A stretch of DNA of 6,478 nucleotides from Muribaculaceae bacterium (lineage in GTDB: Bacteria > Bacteroidota > Bacteroidia > Bacteroidales > Muribaculaceae). The translations under genes were made by a program, and so were the position numbers. Shown here piece after piece: positions 4,813-6,478 of the stretch. The notes under the pieces are model-generated. The model was given only the letters and a program-made list of their open reading frames with translations, had not been told where the DNA came from and ran no database searches. Every line of letters begins with the position of its first letter. Positions within the stretch are counted from its first letter, which is position 1. The DNA lies in assembly GCA_029060585.1 (NCBI GenBank), contig JAIDTS010000437.1, positions 1 through 6,478 of the forward strand. Direction: 5' to 3'.

Positions 4813-6144
4813 TTTCGATTCTTGAATATTAGAATTATATCTGAAGAGACACACAAGGAGGAGTGATCTAAGAGCAAGATAGCTCGTGAATGCCATCCAT
4901 AGCATCCACTGCGTATGACTCACCGTATATATCAACACCGCAAACAGTCCTACTCCGCACAGTGTCGAGACAAGCATCGGACGCGTTCGCGTCAACCCTA
5001 TATAGAAACCGTCATAAATGAAGGCTCCGGCTCCTGCTATCGGCAACAATGCCACCCATATACTGCATTCCATTACACACTCTAAAACTGATCCGGAATC
5101 GCTCAGAAGCCTCACAATGTATGGAAGTGCCAATGAATAGACGGTTGAGAATATCAGCGTCACGCCGACTGTAAACTTAAGAAGCCCCGATATTGACCTG
5201 CCAAGCATTAGGCTGTCGCCGGCTCCGGCATAACGTCCTATAAGCGCCTCCCCTGTGAACGCGAAGCCATCCATAAAATACGAGAAGAAGAGAAACAACT
5301 GGTTGATGACGGCATTCGAACTCACCTCCACATTTCCAAGACGTGCACTATAGGCATATAGCATCAAAGACAAAGCTATGAGGCATGCGGAACGAAAGAA
5401 CAGATTGCCGTTGACCGAAAGCATCCTCTTCCAACCCTGCGGGTCAAGAAAAATCCTCTTGTCGGGCTCAATCGAAACGCCATGTTCGCGGCAAAGCTTC
5501 ACTACCATCCACCACGCAGGAATCAGCGTCAGCCATTGAGCGGTCAGGGTTCCCCAGGCAATTCCTTCGAAACCCATTTTGAATCCGTAGACCAATGTGA
5601 GCGTCATAATGACATTAAGCACACTCATCCCTATATTGACAGCCATAGCCTTCGCTGTAGACTGCATACCGATCATCCATCCGGTCAAGGCCGTCAAAAC
5701 CATCATCGGAACAGCACCCATAACACATATTGAAAAATAGCGCCCTGACAACACTGTGACTTCCAGCGAAGCTCCCATCACATTCTGAAGCAACCTAAGT
5801 ATAGGAGCATGGAAGCACGTCAAAAGAAGGCCGATCGTGATTGAGAGAGTCAGGGAGTTGCGCATGCTAAGGCCCATTCCTTCCTTATCTTCTGCTCCGA
5901 AATATGTCGCGGTGATCCCTGACGTTCCCGCTCGCAGAAAACTGAAAAGCCAATACATGGTGGTGATCATGACAGAGCCGATCGCTATCCCGGCGAGATA
6001 TTGCTCTCCTGGCATGTGGCCCGCTACCGCCGTATCGCACAGGCCGAGCAACGGAACTGAGATATTGCTCAGCACCGTCGGCACCGTCATACGCACTATT
6101 TGGCGCATTAACGACATGCGTTCCCCTGTTTTTTCACTTATCAT
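4810..6144 (-). CDS. MATE family efflux transporter, DinF-type
   Basis: This encodes a 444-residue inner-membrane protein with about 12 hydrophobic helices in two halves, the usual size for MATE exporters, which use Na+ or H+ gradients to expel organic cations and other compounds. DinF-branch features include VPTVLSNISVPLLGLCDTAV (residues 21-40) with Asp37 in helix 1, then AGHM. Also seen are FSFLRAGTSGITATYFGA (67-84), YFMDGFAFTGEALIGRYAGA (289-308) in the second half, and YDGFYIGLTRTRPM (377-390). The substrate cannot be told from sequence. The start is uncertain: Met1 at 6144 gives a 9-residue extension before Met10 (6117) or Met13 (6108), and MRQIVRMTVP resembles the usual family start. 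If Met1 is used, the mRNA predicted from the promoter at 6149-6180 would be nearly leaderless. If Met10 or Met13 is used, the leader would be about 25-35 bases. It is the first gene of the pair with ispE; no functional link to isoprenoid synthesis is known to me. Confidence 0.92.
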   Translation of the reverse strand: MISEKTGERMSLMRQIVRMTVPTVLSNISVPLLGLCDTAVAGHMPGEQYLAGIAIGSVMITTMYWLFSFLRAGTSGITATYFGAEDKEGMGLSMRNSLTLSITIGLLLTCFHAPILRLLQNVMGASLEVTVLSGRYFSICVMGAVPMMVLTALTGWMIGMQSTAKAMAVNIGMSVLNVIMTLTLVYGFKMGFEGIAWGTLTAQWLTLIPAWWMVVKLCREHGVSIEPDKRIFLDPQGWKRMLSVNGNLFFRSACLIALSLMLYAYSARLGNVEVSSNAVINQLFLFFSYFMDGFAFTGEALIGRYAGAGDSLMLGRSISGLLKFTVGVTLIFSTVYSLALPYIVRLLSDSGSVLECVMECSIWVALLPIAGAGAFIYDGFYIGLTRTRPMLVSTLCGVGLFAVLIYTVSHTQWMLWMAFTSYLALRSLLLVCLFRYNSNIQESK

Positions 6145-6148
6145 AGTG

Positions 6149-6180
6149 CAAAGTTGAAAAAAAAATGTGAAACAGGCAAG
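6149..6180 (-). promoter_or_regulatory. Promoter of the MATE-ispE operon
   Basis: On the minus strand CTTG (6180-6177) is followed by exactly 20 bp and CAACTTTG (6156-6149), one mismatch from the -7 consensus TAnnTTTG. The spacer includes a run of nine A on the plus strand (6157-6165), which may bend the DNA. The predicted start of transcription is at or just before the ATG at 6144. Confidence 0.6.
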
Positions 6181-6186
6181 AGATAT

Positions 6187-6218
6187 GTTGTTTTTAGTCG
6201 GATTTATTGTTAATTTTG
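6187..6218 (+). promoter_or_regulatory. Promoter of the DUF3822-like gene
   Basis: GTTG (6187-6190) is followed by exactly 20 bp and TAATTTTG (6211-6218), an exact match to the Bacteroidota -7 consensus. The ATG begins 5 bases after this element, where transcription itself should start, so a leaderless mRNA is predicted. The -33 elements of this and the divergent promoter are separated by only 6 bp, so RNA polymerase binding on the two sides may interfere. Confidence 0.75.
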
Positions 6219-6222
6219 CATT

Positions 6223-6478
6223 ATGAGTGAACAGATACCCCCTTACGGCACCCGGTCAGACCTTCTTGACACAGGTCAGTGGCATCTTGCCGTAGATATT
6301 TCAAAGCATGGTTTTGGAGCATGGCTTCTTCCTGACGCTTCCCTCGCCAAGGCTCCGCGCGTCATCACCCGTCAGACATGGAAGCCCACAGAAGAAGGTC
6401 TGCTCGGCAGAATAGAAGACGCCGTATACGATAATCCAACGGTACTTGACGATTATTCGGCCGACATTGTCGTTGAGA
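6223..6478 (+). CDS. DUF3822 family protein, 5' part only
   Basis: The frame stays open from ATG 6223 to the window end, giving the first 85 codons plus one base. The product begins MSEQIPPYGTRSDLLDTGQW, continues with HLAVDISKHGFGAWLLPDAS, and shows LLGRIEDAVYDNPTVLDDYS before the end. The pattern of a strand-forming start with DIS-x-x-GFGAWLL, then an acidic helix ending in Y-x-NP-x-x-L-D-D-Y, resembles DUF3822, a Bacteroidota protein of about 250 residues and unknown function that may have an actin-like fold. From memory this family is often encoded next to rsmD, which would lie beyond the window. The start is firm: a TAA lies in frame at 6211-6213, no other upstream start exists, and there is no other ATG in the visible 85 codons. 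There is no signal peptide, so it is cytosolic. Confidence 0.7.
   Translation, partial: MSEQIPPYGTRSDLLDTGQWHLAVDISKHGFGAWLLPDASLAKAPRVITRQTWKPTEEGLLGRIEDAVYDNPTVLDDYSADIVVE

Overview
The window looks like Bacteroidota chromosome, order Bacteroidales. Muribaculaceae or a close relative is my best guess, but that is inference. The reasons are promoters of the form TTG - 20 bp - TAnnTTTG, the lack of clear Shine-Dalgarno sequences, a C-terminal tail like the type IX (Por) secretion signal, a BspA-type leucine-rich-repeat protein, and an apparent DUF3822 protein, a family I know from Bacteroidota.

Left side (1-2425). The 3' end of nuoN, the last membrane subunit of respiratory complex I, ends at 405 and is followed by a strong hairpin terminator. 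A promoter at 553-583 then drives a single gene (641-2299) for a large secreted protein with an internal duplication and a sorting-tail-like C-terminus. Its short 5' leader holds a small hairpin and a 10-codon mini-ORF. Two hairpins and a 14-bp tandem repeat fill the gap where this gene converges with the next one.

Middle (2426-3958). Two minus-strand genes for exported proteins lie here. One is a 114-residue protein with an Ala/Pro spacer, a PepSY-like domain and a Cys/His-rich tail. The other is a 243-residue BspA-type protein with six exact 23-residue repeats. The AT-rich gap between them carries three imperfect tandem repeats over a candidate promoter and a duplicated leader motif. A plus-strand intrinsic terminator at 3888-3920 has no plus-strand gene in front of it and overlaps a second hairpin facing the other way.

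Right side (3959-6478). A DinF-type MATE exporter and ispE (MEP isoprenoid pathway) form a minus-strand pair joined by a TAATG stop/start overlap. They are divergent from the 5' part of a DUF3822-like gene. The 78-bp divergent gap holds two back-to-back Bacteroidota promoters, each with a 20-bp spacer. The plus-strand promoter is so close to its ATG that the mRNA is probably leaderless.

Most of the window is ordinary housekeeping and surface-protein sequence. I did not find a convincing new multi-gene system. The best leads are the leaderless divergent promoter pair, the orphan terminator region, and the small Cys/His-tailed exported protein with its repeat-laden promoter. There is no gene-free stretch longer than 300 bases.
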